Assembly (NCBI GenBank): GCA_011800805.1
Contig: MPNW01000092.1
Location: 143,958-193,558 of the forward strand
Direction of reading: 5' to 3'
Length of the DNA stretch: 49,601 nt
Source: Hirudo medicinalis
Lineage: Eukaryota > Annelida > Clitellata > Hirudinida > Hirudinidae
Position 1 is the stretch's first letter. The number at the start of each line of letters is the position of its first letter. Position numbers and translations under genes: made by a program. The notes beneath the pieces are model-generated. The model did no database searches. It was not told the DNA's origin and saw nothing but the letters and a program-made list of their open reading frames with translations. Shown here piece by piece: positions 11,074 through 37,959 of the stretch.

Positions 11074-11956
11074 ATGCGTCAAATTATCGATCAAGGCGCC
11101 GAAGGACGCATTTATAAAGAGGATTTTTTTGGCAGGCCTGCAATTGTGAAGGAGAGGTTTATTAAAAGTTACAGGCATCCATGTTTAGATAAGCAACTGA
11201 GCTACCAAAGGCTCAAATCGGAGGTGCGATGTATATCTCGCTGCAGAGCCGCAGGTAATTTTGTAGAAGGCGACTGTCGATAGACTAGATCTTACAGCTC
11301 CATCAATTTATTTAGCAATTTTACAATGCTAGGAGTGTTTCAATCTTTTACGTATTTCTTTCATACTGATACAAAGGCTTCCAACTTAAATTTAGTTTTT
11401 GTGTTTGAATTGACTGCAAGGCGCTTGTTATTTATCACATAAATATAACAGGGAAGTTTTACATTTGATCTCATTTTGTTCTGCAGGTATAGCTACACCA
11501 GCATTATATTTTATTGATCAACACACAAGAAAAATCTACATGGAATTCATTGAGGACAGTGAAACTGTTAAGAAACACATCTTGTCACATCTTAAAGCAT
11601 GCAAAGTTGACATTGAAAAACTTGCTGAAAATATGGGAATCACCATAGCCAGGATGCATGGAGAAAATATGATTCATGGAGATTTGACAACATCCAACTT
11701 TCTTTTAAATAGGTCAACTATGCAGTTAACAGTGATTGATTTTGGTCTTGGTCAAACAGAAGTAGCCCCTGAAGATAAAGCAGTTGATTTGTATGTTTTA
11801 GAACGTGCTATTCTTAGTACACACCCTACTTTAAGTGGATTTTTTGACAAAGTTCTTTGTTCATATATAAAGACCAATGGGAAATTTACAGATGAAGTCA
11901 TCACTAAGCTTGAAGAAGTGAGAACAAGAGGACGCAAGCGAACAATGATTGGTTAA
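11074..11956 (+). CDS. TP53RK: EKC/KEOPS complex kinase TP53RK (PRPK, Bud32)
   Basis: Bud32/PRPK is the small atypical kinase/ATPase of the KEOPS complex, which makes the universal t6A modification of ANN-decoding tRNAs. The exons are 11074-11254 and 11487-11956 (TAA). The intron is GT-AG (gcag|gtaa ... ctgcag|gta) and joins phase 1 to give RAAGIATP. The product is 216 aa, against about 253 in human and about 220 in archaea. Visible motifs are QGAEG at 7-11, catalytic-lysine segment AIVKERF (K26), YRHP, the loop HGDLTTSN (124-131), DFGLG (145-149), EDKAVDLYVLERAILSTHP, and the C-terminal RGRKRTMIG tail needed for KEOPS function. The frame is open upstream to 10975 but has no earlier ATG, so M11074 is the only ATG start. 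A non-coding first exon is possible. Confidence 0.96.
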
Positions 11957-12004
11957 ATTGATTGGAGTTGTTTTTTGAATTAAAGGTGTGGTACTCAGGA
12001 TTAA

Positions 12005-12010
12005 AATAAA
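12005..12010 (+). terminator. Putative poly(A) signal of TP53RK
   Basis: A canonical AATAAA lies 49 bases after the TP53RK stop codon, on the same strand. Confidence 0.6.
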
Positions 12011-12742
12011 AGTGTCCATAGCCAAATTCTACTCCCAAGTTTTAGCTAAATTTAAGTATGGGTTCATTCTAATTCTCAGTGTTGATTTGATGCCCTCTGC
12101 TGCTCTAGAATATTATTATTTGTGCTATATTTCTAATTACCTGGTAACATGGTTTTTGGCAAGGACGTTGTGACTGAAAGACCCTATATGTGAAAGATGC
12201 TGATCATTGCTGTGCTTTGGTTCCATGTCCCTTGGATCTTCTAATCTGAAGTCCAATGAGGTTTGGACAGTTATCAGAGTCTGCTTACTTTGCAGTACAA
12301 GAGCAGCCATTGCGACACATAACTACAACGTTTTAGCCCATGTCGCAAAATTTGAAACATAGCAAAGCCACCAACACGACTTGTGCATGCGTGTAACATA
12401 ATTGTCCATTGCCTTATCAAGAATTTTTGGACTGAGCGGGGTTACCACTTCAAATTTCAATCCTGGTTGGACTGCAATACTGAGTAAGCACAGGAGGAGT
12501 TGGACTGCCTTCTCCATATAGAACAAAGGCCAGCAAGTAGACTAGCTAGTAATCCAGCCTGGCAAGCTTAGTTTATTATTGCATCCGGCCTATTGTGCTC
12601 TCGTGAGATAGATCGAGATTTGATTCGTTAGATATCTGGCTTTCCGATGTTCGTGAAATGAACACAGATTTGTAGAAGCTCGACTAGGGTGGCAGGTGCC
12701 CAAGTAGGAATCGACCTGGAGGGGATTTTTGGCTGGTGTTAA
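12011..12742. other. Intergenic, nothing recognised
   Basis: No coding sequence or named repeat could be supported. The composition is slightly more GC-rich around 12560-12730, which may be old transposon sequence ahead of the hAT-like copy that starts at 12743. Confidence 0.3.
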
Positions 12743-13435
12743 CTGGGGCCAGGGAATAAAATACATATTTAGAGATAGAACGTTCTAACATATTGACAGT
12801 GTAATAGTCTGCTTTTGTTTAACTCCTTAAAGCTACCATGGAAATTCAATGACGAACGTTTATTCCATCTCAAGCTTTATTTCACAAAACTTGTGTTTAT
12901 TACTCTTTTGTTAACTATCTTTGGTTATCAACCTCAATGAAAGTCCAAGAGAGATTCAGACTTTTGGGACGCAGTCTTAAATGATGAAGATGATTCTTTG
13001 GTAATTGCCAGAGCAGGGACGTCATTTGGGGGATGCTCCGCCCCCAATTTCAGTAATTTCAGTTGTGCAACGCACTTTAATTAAATAAATAAATCAAGGG
13101 ATAGTAAAAGGGAGCTCAAAATGGCGAAGTGCACTCCGAAGGACAGTGTGAGACTTTTGCCAAATAATGTGGAAACATTACTATTTCTTAAATATAACTT
13201 CAGATCAGTCGTTCCACATCGATGCCCGATGTATCCTGATGATTTTGTTCCATGAAATGACAGAATTTATGATAACTTGGATTCCGATATGGAATAAACG
13301 CTCTTATTTAAGAAAGAATGTTTAAATTTTTTATATACGACTTAGGTTATTCCATGGCTAAAATTTGCCGGGCCAGGTTCACCAAAAAAGCAGGGGTCCG
13401 GGTCCCCGGCCGATTCCTAGTGCCAAATTTATTTC
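12743..13435 (+). mobile_element. hAT-type element, internally deleted copy b
   Basis: The left end CAGGGAATAAAATACATATT, then TTAGAGATAGAAC, parallels CAGGGATGGAAATATATATT at 39413. The CATATTGACAGTGTAA block parallels copy a. The right half (about 13080-13375) corresponds to the hAT C-terminal region and ends with AAATTTGCCGGG, as in copy a. No long transposase frame remains. hAT elements start CAGGG, so the left end is probably real. The right end is less certain. Confidence 0.65.
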
Positions 13436-13879
13436 CAAAGGAAAGCGGAAAGAATGGGTCGGTGGAAATGACTGTCTTGGAAGTGCGTTTACTCAAGTGC
13501 CTGCTCGGACAGTGGCCATCGTGATGGTGTCGTCGGGCACGTGCTGGGCGGGCGAGCACGGGGAGCCAGGATAAGCACGAGAGGGAACTGGGCACTTTCA
13601 GATATGGAGCCGATTGAACAAGAAAAATAACACCTCAATGGGCTCATAAACTATAGATATTTCAGAAATATAAATATCTACGAATGTTCTTTGGGAGTCG
13701 ACAATTTGAACACTCCACAAAGCCATGCATTTAGTGTGCAACGACACAAATAGCACTTTCAAACGGTAGAATCTCAAGGGACATTTTGAATCCAAGCATG
13801 CGCACAAAGAAAATCCATCAAGGATCGGCAGAAAACTGAGGCTGATTGCAGTCATGGTTGGTTCTGTAGTTGTTCCTTT

Positions 13880-14015
13880 TCCAGAAGCAAGCCTCTAAAG
13901 CTTCTGAGGCCGCTGAGCGTCGCACTCCTGCTTCCTATGAAGTGTCCTTGTTGATTGCCAAGAAAATGCATCCTTTCACTGATGCAGACTTTATAATGGA
14001 TTGCATGCTTGCTGC
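13880..14015 (+). pseudogene. hAT (ZBED/GTF2IRD2-like) transposase fragment
   Basis: This short stretch reads ASYEVSLLIAKKMHPFTDAD then FIMDCMLAA. It matches the '..IAKKGKPFTDGEFVKDCML' segment just after the BED zinc finger in ZBED5/GTF2IRD2-type hAT transposases. Catalytic parts are missing. It belongs to the same type as the larger relic at 44290-45680. It lies just downstream of the kinesin gene. Confidence 0.6.
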
Positions 14016-14180
14016 TGTCATTTTGTCACCAGCACATATCCTTATAATTAAAAGTCCTAATTTCATTTGTCCAGAGCAATACGACGTTTTCAGGACATCC
14101 CACTGTCTGTCCCCATCCCATTTATAGAGATATTTGTGGAAAACCCAACCAAATTATCCTTTTTCAAATGATTTAAAACA

Positions 14181-14186
14181 TTTATT
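14181..14186 (-). terminator. Putative poly(A) signal of the kinesin gene
   Basis: AATAAA on the minus strand lies about 270 bases beyond the kinesin stop codon, which implies a 3' untranslated region of about 290 bases in the terminal exon. Confidence 0.5.
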
Positions 14187-14456
14187 CTGAAGCTGCAAGT
14201 AGCATTGAACTAAATCTAGTAAGCTTATCATAATGGCTGACTGTATTTCAGGATGTAATCTAAACAATTAAACATCAATTCAGCAAATGACTAGAAGCTT
14301 GACAAACTCATAACAAGTAGTGTAATTGTATGCACCTGCCAAATAAGGCACAACAATATTTAAGCCCGCACAACAATATTTAAGCCCAACACCAATATGT
14401 AAAGTATGTTAAGCTTTAAACAATTAAAAGTGCTTTCACAACAATTACTTAAACAT

Positions 14457-30554
<16,098 letters not shown>

Positions 30555-30720
30555 CTTAAATCGAAATTTGTTGTTCTGAAATAATGGGAATTGGTACTCA
30601 GATAATGTTGCAACAGTCTAACTACTTAACTAGAAAAGCAAACTATTACCAGACGACGCAGCACACGCACCACGGCCGAAAATTGTTTAGGACAGTCTTC
30701 GTGAGAGCACTTAAATAAAT
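30555..30720 (-). promoter_or_regulatory. Kinesin 5' untranslated region and likely promoter-proximal exon
   Basis: TATTTCAG lies on the minus strand just before 30575, so the start-codon exon probably begins there (30575-30426). Upstream, GTCTG|GTAATAG at 30650/30649 is a plausible donor of an untranslated first exon that covers a locally GC-rich block at 30650-30700. No TATA box was evident. This is inferred from splice-like signals only. Confidence 0.4.
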
Positions 30721-31320
30721 TGACTTAACTAACCTTAATCTTATTAGCCTTTCCAAAAAATTAATTTTATTAAATTGACTTTAAAAATGCACCAAACAAC
30801 CATCAATATCCTACAATATATATCTCACTAATGAAACTCGTTAAAAAATAAAAATTACACATTAAAATAAAATTAGCCATGCAAGATCCGATTCAATCTA
30901 AAATCTAAATATCAAACATTCTAACAAGTTAAATGCTTTGTACACAACCTCTACGACCTATCCGTGGAGTTTGTTTATTTATTTTTATTTTATTTTTTTA
31001 ATCCAAATAATTGGGTTGCTCCTAAAAATGACAGACTTCGAACAAAAACAATGAACAAAAAGAAAAACAACCCAAAAGGACATCCCTATGAGAAACTTAT
31101 CCCGCTGATTGAGCTGCCTAAGAAGTTAAATTAATGTAAACATCAGAAATAAAAGTAATACTGATATTAAGTTATGTTATAAGTATACAAAAGAGATAAA
31201 GCATAAGATTATTTACATTATGATATAGCATGTGGAGGAAGTTACAAAAGAGGTACAGAGGCAGCAATGAATTCTTAAGGACTCCTTATATGAATAAAAA
31301 TTGGATTAATAAATAAATCA
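30721..31320. other. Upstream flank of the kinesin gene, nothing recognised
   Basis: This is AT-rich with a T-rich tract at about 30975-31000. No coding signal is seen. Confidence 0.3.
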
Positions 31321-31322
31321 TT

Positions 31323-32290
31323 TCAGACAGTAAGGGAGGCACACGAGAAGCCTCTGTTGACGGGGGATGGACCTATCGTCTGGTTGATGTAAGTTAATGG
31401 TGGAAGATGACCCAAGGTGATCAGGTATTTGGCGGAGTTGAATGAGGTGATGGAAATAAAGTGGATTACATGTCGCGAGAGTACGATATGTGATGATTGC
31501 GATTTTGAAGATGATGCGTTAGTGGATAGGCAACCAGTGCGGTTTAGCAAGTTTATTTTGGATTTTGTACCGGAGGTAATGAATCAAAGAGGAAGATGTA
31601 CCGAAGAGAAGAGAGCTGCAGTAGACTAGACTAGGAGGGATGTGCCGTATTGCCCAGATGAGATGACTGCAGGATTTGACTGCAAGGGTGGTATGTTCTG
31701 TGGTATGAATCAAAGTTAACGCTTAGGTCCTAGGCGTTTTAGAATAGTAGAGGAAGGAAGAAGAGTGCCGGCGATGTTTATAGAAGATGGAGGAATAGAT
31801 TCCTACGGTTGGTAGCTGTCCGGATAAACATGATTTCAGACTTCTGTGGGTAGAGTTAAAGGAAGTTAAAGAGATGCAAGTCACTGACGGCATCCGTGCA
31901 CTTCGTAAGGTTTTGGAATTGGTTGGAGATGAGATGGCTAGAGAGGGCGGTATAGAGGCTCGACTCATGTCATCTGCATAGCGGTGAAATCAATGTGTCT
32001 TTTCACATTGAAGTCTTGAATGATGTTGGATAAAGGTGAAGTATAAGTAATAAATACAAAGGTCCTAGGACAGAGCCAGGATGAACGCCAGCAAGAACTT
32101 GAGTGGAGGAGTGGTCACCAATTTTGACGCACTGAGATATGTTGTAAATAAGATTGTAGCCAATAATGAGCAAGGTCATCAATTCAGAAATCGGTCTTAA
32201 GTCTTTCCAACAATATCTGGTAGTTGATTGTGTCGAAGGCCGCCGAGAGATCGGGGGCGACTATGTCGACGCAGTTTCGATTGCCACATA
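31323..32290 (-). pseudogene. L2/CR1-like LINE relic, reverse transcriptase to C-terminus
   Basis: Reading down the minus strand: about 32225-32275 gives DLSAAFDTIN and YQILLERLKTDF (RT catalytic block A). About 32040-32100 gives a degraded GVPQGSVLGP-like block. 31969-31980 is YADD, the RT active site. About 31700-31680 has AVKSCSHLIWAIRHI, the thumb. 31323-31400 is the end of the ORF, corresponding to 'GFSYASPAVWNDL'. Several stops and frameshifts are present. The endonuclease end is missing. The gene family copies itself by target-primed reverse transcription. Related ends lie at 28142 and 36707. Confidence 0.85.
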
Positions 32291-32313
32291 TATGAGAAAG
32301 ATTATTGAAGATG

Positions 32314-32430
32314 TTATGTTGTTGTTGTTGCTGTTGTTGTAGATTTAACAATTTAACATCCGTTACATAGCTGAATGTTTAGGGCGGTGAAAGGCGAAGT
32401 CTTAACCGTTAGACCATGCGGGGGCACATT
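32314..32430 (-). repeat. tRNA-Glu-derived SINE-like unit with CAA-rich tail
   Basis: On the minus strand, GCCCCCGCATGGTCTAACGG then TTAAGACTTCGCCTTTCACCG is the 5' half of tRNA-Glu(UUC), including box A. It leads into an unrelated body and then a CAA/CAG array (32314-32340). A tRNA head with a short-repeat tail is the layout of a SINE. It lies 5' of the L2-like relic. Confidence 0.5.
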
Positions 32431-32575
32431 ATTGAAGATGTAGTAGTAATAGCAGCATTTTATTAATGTCCTCAGCATAACTTGATGAATCGTACGACAA
32501 CAAAGACAACAAAGGAAAAACAACAATAAACAAGCAAAAGTTCGTAATAGATCACATCAAATTTCGTCGATTTGT

Positions 32576-32824
32576 TTAAATCCAATGGTATATTAGATCC
32601 ACACTAGCAGTATTGCTAAGCATGGAACCCAACTCCAGTGGATTTATTTTGTTTCTTATTGTTCTTCTCAGGCTTGATTGGGCCGGACATTTCATTAGGA
32701 AATGTTGGACAGTCTCATCTCCTTTAGGACAAGTTTGGCATTTGCCGTCTGCTGTCAAGACGTTAAGACTAAGGTTTCCTTGAAGAGCATAGTTTTTAAG
32801 GCCCTTTGATATCCGGCTGACCAC
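32576..32824 (-). pseudogene. LINE C-terminal zinc-knuckle fragment
   Basis: This reads CQTCPKGDETVQHFLMKCP on the minus strand, the CxxC...H...C knuckle at the end of Jockey/R1/I-type LINE ORF2 proteins ('C..C..E.ETVEHFLL.CP'). No polymerase motifs are attached. It is a different LINE lineage from the adjacent L2-like relic. Confidence 0.7.
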
Positions 32825-32869
32825 TGCTAGTTATTGTTGGTTTTCTATTCTAGATTTATGGACCAACAA

Positions 32870-33126
32870 CGTCGATGGATCTTCCATCCAGCGTCGCGTT
32901 TTGAGCTGATAATGTGAAGAAGGAGCTCTGGTTGTTGATCTGAGTCCTCGCCTTCCCGGGATAAACGTAGCAAGGGTGAAAGACAGATAGGATCTAAACG
33001 ACCTAGGAGAGACCTGAAGACTAGTGTAGATATCTTGTAGTCTGTAGTCGAATGCATAGCCAATGGAGGCCGCGAGGAAGTGGAGTGACGTGATAATGTC
33101 TTTTGATGTAAAATATATGGAAACAA
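32870..33126 (-). pseudogene. LINE C-terminal fragment related to 358-636
   Basis: A minus-strand frame reads RRGLRSTTRAPSSHYQ and then a degraded DGR-like segment. It parallels RRGLRSANRRSLDKSYVRRA at 358-636, and the DNA is recognisably similar over about 100 bases. It is broken by frameshifts. Confidence 0.5.
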
Positions 33127-36060
33127 AAATATAAAATATCCTGGAGCGTACTTAAGATTTTAAATGAGTTGAGCTACATTTGTTAAATGTACAATAATTT
33201 TCATTTGCCACGTCTGCCAACTGTTATCGATTAAATAAACAAAGCCAACAATCCCAAAATAGTCGCGTGCGGAGAGAACAACGCCTCAGCAAGAAACGAT
33301 TAATCGACAAAATGCGAGAGCTTTTCTTATTTCAACATATGCTTTAACCATCAGCTAATCCGTCTATCTATCTTGGCAACATTTTGCCATGAAAGATTTT
33401 TAAAAATTGCAACATCTTGAATAATTCAAACCATTGTTCATCCTTGCCGCTGATGCCACCGAGGCTTTGAGGATCTCATCGGTCAGAAGCCTAAAGTCTG
33501 ATGACGAATGCATGGAATTTTCAAGTGCGTATGAAAAAGCTGGATATCTGAGTGCTTAATTTCAGTGACTGTAAATTAGATCCTTGGTTAAGTAGTTTAT
33601 TAATACATTACCAATCCAACCACCTTTCGACGAGTTCAATCTAGCTGCATTGCCTTTATTATCTGCTATGATTAAGAGAATACATGTAGGCATCCGCCCT
33701 TTATTGAACACATGTTGTTAGGTGCATGAAGTTCAATCGATGATAACATCAACATTTTGATTTCACATTAAATGACTTAATTTATTTCTATTCACATGCC
33801 TTTCCTGTTTTCCTTAATTTTTGTTTAGCTTCCATAGAAATAAGTTCGCTGTTTTGAATGAGTCCGAAGCTCCTTACAAATGAGAATGAAAGTGTTTTCC
33901 ATATGATGTCGATTATTTTGAAACTTAAATTGAACAATTTCATTCGTGCTTTATTTAATCTTTTTTTTTTGTAGACAAATCAATATTGCAAACATTGAAA
34001 TGCTCGATTATAAAGGGGTTTATTTAACAATGAATTCTTGAAACCACGTGATCAGACCACACCTGCCAGGATGAATGCGACTTTCAATCTTTTCCAATCT
34101 CTCGTGCAACAGCACTAGAACATCGGAAGTTCATAAAATAATATCAATGACTTTGATGAGCGTAACTTAATTTGAGAGCTTATTTAAGATTTATCTAGCT
34201 GCTCCTTAAATGTATTCACACGTACATTAACCTACATGATCATAACCTGCTCCTGTCCAACAGATGCATCGAAAATGTTACTAATCGATCCAACCAATCA
34301 GAAGTCTCCTCATCCCAAGATAAAAATAAACCGAGAGATAGTTGAACTTTAAAATTTCAATTTCTTCGAGTGGTCCCCATGAAAGCTTCAAAAGGTGAGT
34401 TTAGGAAAGTTGTTTATCAAGTTCTTATGTTATAACCTAATATTTTATTACCTCTGTCAACTTAATGGAAATATATTTCAATGCAGCAATTGTAATTGGT
34501 TCGTTCTTATCGGACAATTAATTACAATTTCGTACAGTTTCAGAAGCTTGAACAAAATGTCAATTGAACTCCCGAGAAAATGTCTGCAAATTTCGATGGA
34601 TCGCTCTTCGCCGATCATTTGTGGCCTGCAATCAAACAATTCTTATATCTCCAAATTCGCTGACGCACATTTCTTTGAACTCAGTAAACTGAACAAGTCC
34701 ATTAGTTAGTGTTTTATTACTTTTTGTTTGAAATTTAACACGAACTTATTAAATATCACGCATCCTTTGATAAAGTAAAACAAAGCACCTGCCCTGTACA
34801 CGTGTATAGCAGACTGCTCACGTGTTCTAATCGAGAGTTCTATTTTTAACAAATGATATCTAGGGTCAGTAATATTTCTAGTGGACAATAGCTAATTTGA
34901 ATGGTCTTGTCGTGTTCTTAAGTTTGTTCGCTTAAACTTGAATTTCTTTAAATCATTCTGCATTATCGCAGATTTAATTATGAAGATGGCTAGGAGAAAC
35001 TGTCCTTAATATCAGCAAGTAAATCGGAGTTGGTTGAAGTAACGCTTCGGTTGCTCGTTGATATTATTGGACCGTTCTGTGAAGACATCTAAACTGATCA
35101 ATGTAACATCTCCTGCATTGTTTTTTCCGACAATAAAACTATGACTCCAGGAGTAATCTCTCATAAATTATATGAATTGTAAAACTTTGACAGAAATCGA
35201 ATGGATCTTCTTTGACCAACATGGCTGCAATAAAGCAAGCCTATCCATTATGGCTTTATCAGTCATTAAAGACATTCTAAATGGATTGCTTATCACTCTT
35301 TTCTGAGTACCTGATGATAACTATTTTTCAATAATGGTGAAAGTGTAAAATTTGATTTAGATATCACCATAACTTTGTATAAGCTTATGTTTTGCGGATT
35401 GTCGCGGATGTAAGCAGTATTTGTGCCCATTACTTTTGAAGAAGATTGAAAAGAACTTGACAAAATTAATGGTCGATGTTGAAGCTGTCAAAAACAAATG
35501 ATATGCAAAAAGACACTGAAATTGAGATGGTGGTTCATTTCAAAGACTAAATCTAAAATAAATTTCTTATTTAGTAACGCCGTTGAATACTTCATTTAAT
35601 ACCTTATTATATCTTCTGCAAAGCTTAATTAGTACATTACTAATTAGTTGCCTAATTACCTGCATGTCACAGGAGATGTGACCGGAATAAATCTTCTTAA
35701 GAGAAACTTCGTTTTGGTTTTTTTTTATTTAAGTTTTAAAATACAACTCAACACGTTCTTTTAATGGCTTGTTCAGAAATGCTACAGCTATAAATGTTTG
35801 AATAAATAGCGAAGTTATTAAATACAACATGTTGTTTATAAAGAAACAAATAAACTAGTGGCTATTTTTATAATTATTCAAACAGCCAATTTCAGCAGAT
35901 CTCTTATAGACGTGAAGGAGTGGCGGCAAATTTAAAATAATTGTGGTTATAATTACAATTTATAATAATTTTAATTTTGTTGTAGTGGTATTATATAATA
36001 ATTAGGATAATTATTATATAATAAAGTTTTAGGAATTTATTAATAATTAGTAATATAATA
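33127..36060. other. Long intergenic stretch, nothing clear
   Basis: About 2.9 kb of AT-rich sequence lies between the LINE relics and the Tc1-like relic. A coding-like scrap at about 33445-33560 (plus) and a 104-codon open frame at 34395-34709 resemble no family I know and may be chance. No exons of the flanking genes were found here. Confidence 0.3.
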
Positions 36061-36430
36061 TTCAATATCTTTTGTTGTGAGCTCGAAAAGATTNNNNNNN
36101 NNNNNNNNNNNNNNNNNNNNNNNNNNNNNNNNNNNNNNNNNNNNNNNNNNNNNNNNNNNNNNNNNNNNNNNNNNNNNNNNNNNNNNNNNNNNNNNNNNNN
36201 NNNNNNNNNNNNNNNNNNNNNNNNNNNNNNAGCAAGACATGGATCCATCCTTGGAAAATAACTTTATCGAGTGAGAAATTGTCAATATAGTGTAGGAGGT
36301 TCTTGCTTAGAGTTTCAACATATTTTGAGGAATTCTGCTTTCCATCTAAGACCATCTAGTTCCGACAAACCAAGGGAAGCAATGGTAGCCAGGCAATTAT
36401 GGATCCACCTCCAAAATTTAAAAAAAAAAC
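36061..36430 (-). pseudogene. Tc1/mariner-like transposase relic interrupted by the assembly gap
   Basis: Minus-strand scraps flank the gap: FGGGSIIAW at about 36385-36415, then MVLDGKQNSSKYVETL at about 36310-36355, then DKVIFQ. The order and words parallel the transposase at 1800-1975 (VFLEGKQNSLKYFETLDQYL, DDAVIF). The catalytic region falls in the N run. Immediately upstream (36430-36620) further Tc1-like scraps occur. The copy is inactive as far as seen. Confidence 0.7.
36094..36230. other. Assembly gap (137 N)
   Basis: This is an unbroken run of N. All translated frames that cross it are meaningless. Confidence 1.
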
Positions 36431-36706
36431 AACTTTGAAGTTCCTCTGACACCATGCAATATTATATGATGTCCAAATCAAATTTTATTTCGACAGATGA
36501 CTATCTCTTCTGCCTGACATTATTAAGTACTTCAATGTGTTCTTTTCACCAACATGCAGATGACACGAGCCTCTAATCTGTCCTCTGCAGTCATAACATT
36601 TCCGACCAACTCGGAAACCTACGGAATATGCAATAAATGATTGGCATCTCGTCAGAAGTACGAAATCATGTTTATTTGGATAACTGTCCTTCTCCCATAG
36701 TTTGAC

Positions 36707-37403
36707 ATGCATCGCTGGCACTCTCCTTCCTTCTTCCGCTATCAAACAACTTACCGGCGTTACCTTTGTCATCTCAACTTCAAATTATACGCTTCTATAA
36801 TAAAATCTTGCAACCATCTTATTTGGACAATACGACACATCTGCCCATTCCTCTCCGTCGATAATACTTCTAAACTCGCGCATAGTTTAGTTCTCTGTCT
36901 ACTAAGTCTGGACTACTCTATTCTCCACAGTATGTATGCCCATTTCATTCATTCCCTCCAACTCATCCAAAATAATCCTGCGAGTCTCGTTCTCCTCAAT
37001 TCCAGCCTCATTGGCCCTGACTGCCTGAAGCCACTGCAGGTTCTCCACCCACTATAGCATCATCTTCAAAATTCGTCACATATAGTAAACTAGCGACAGC
37101 CAAACTACCCTACCTTCGCCAATTACATTCACCTCATTCGCCGTCATATACTTTACACCTGACCGCTTTCGTTCATCTCCAGCCATTCACCTAAACCAGG
37201 CAGTCCACAGGTCTTCCCTTGTCAGTTGAGGCTTTTCTTATGCCTCTCCTGCTGTCTAGAATGATCTACCTTTACCTATCAGATCACAGCCTTTCATGGA
37301 ACTTTTAAGGCGTCAGCTCAGGACCCAATTCTTCCAGATGACCATCGACCGAAAACTTCGGCGCTTCTGATGTTACCCATATGGCGCCATACAAATAAAC
37401 TAT
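36707..37403 (+). pseudogene. L2-like LINE, C-terminal half and 3' end
   Basis: About 36800-36990 reads SCNHLIWTIRHICPFLSVDN then LAHSLVLCLLSLDYS and LQLIQNNPASLVL, the L2/CR1 thumb and connection region ('LRRLQLVQNAAARLV'). About 37200-37330 reads GFSYASPAV and NDLPLPIRSQPFMELLRRQL, followed by a short untranslated end and an ATTATTATTAC tail near 37395. It is the same family as 28142 and 31323, with stops and shifts. Confidence 0.8.
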
Positions 37404-37823
37404 TATTATTACAACAGTACACTTTTTAACGATCAATTATTTGACATTGCTCTCTATGGAACCCCATTACAACAGCCAGACTTCATGGCCTCCACATTAA
37501 AATATTACCTGTCCTTGAAGAGAAACCATTTTTTTTACATCTTAAATTAAATTTTCCATGGAATTTCATTAATATTCAAATTTTATTTAAAAATTTTTAT
37601 ATAAAAATCTATTTAAATGTCATTAAGTAACAATTAAGAACATAAGCATGAAATAAACAAAATATTGAACAATTATCTGCAACAGGTTTTCAGGTAGCTG
37701 GATTAATGTAAGATACTTATATTTGCTACATCCACTGCATATTTAGAGTAAGCCCAGTCAACTGACAACAAATGAACATGTAAAGAGGATTTGACAATAA
37801 CACTTTTAGAGAGATGAAGAGAT

Positions 37824-37829
37824 TTTATT
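37824..37829 (-). terminator. Putative poly(A) signal of DCAF7
   Basis: AATAAA on the minus strand lies about 130 bases past the DCAF7 stop codon. Confidence 0.55.
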
Positions 37830-37959
37830 TTAGCACTTTAAAACACAACAAAGCATTCCAAATTCAAAAATAAACAAAACTAATTGCTCTAAAAATTGAT
37901 GCACAATTCAAATGAACGAGCAATTGCAGTTTACATTTGCAATCATCATCTACGATATG

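Noticed and set aside
34395..34709. 104-codon open frame on the plus strand
   Set aside because: It starts at a non-ATG codon, has no family resemblance and no splice or promoter context, and AT-rich DNA of this length can produce it by chance.
35991..36355. Frames of 65-97 codons across the N run
   Set aside because: They depend on reading through N. Only the flanking Tc1-like scraps are meaningful.
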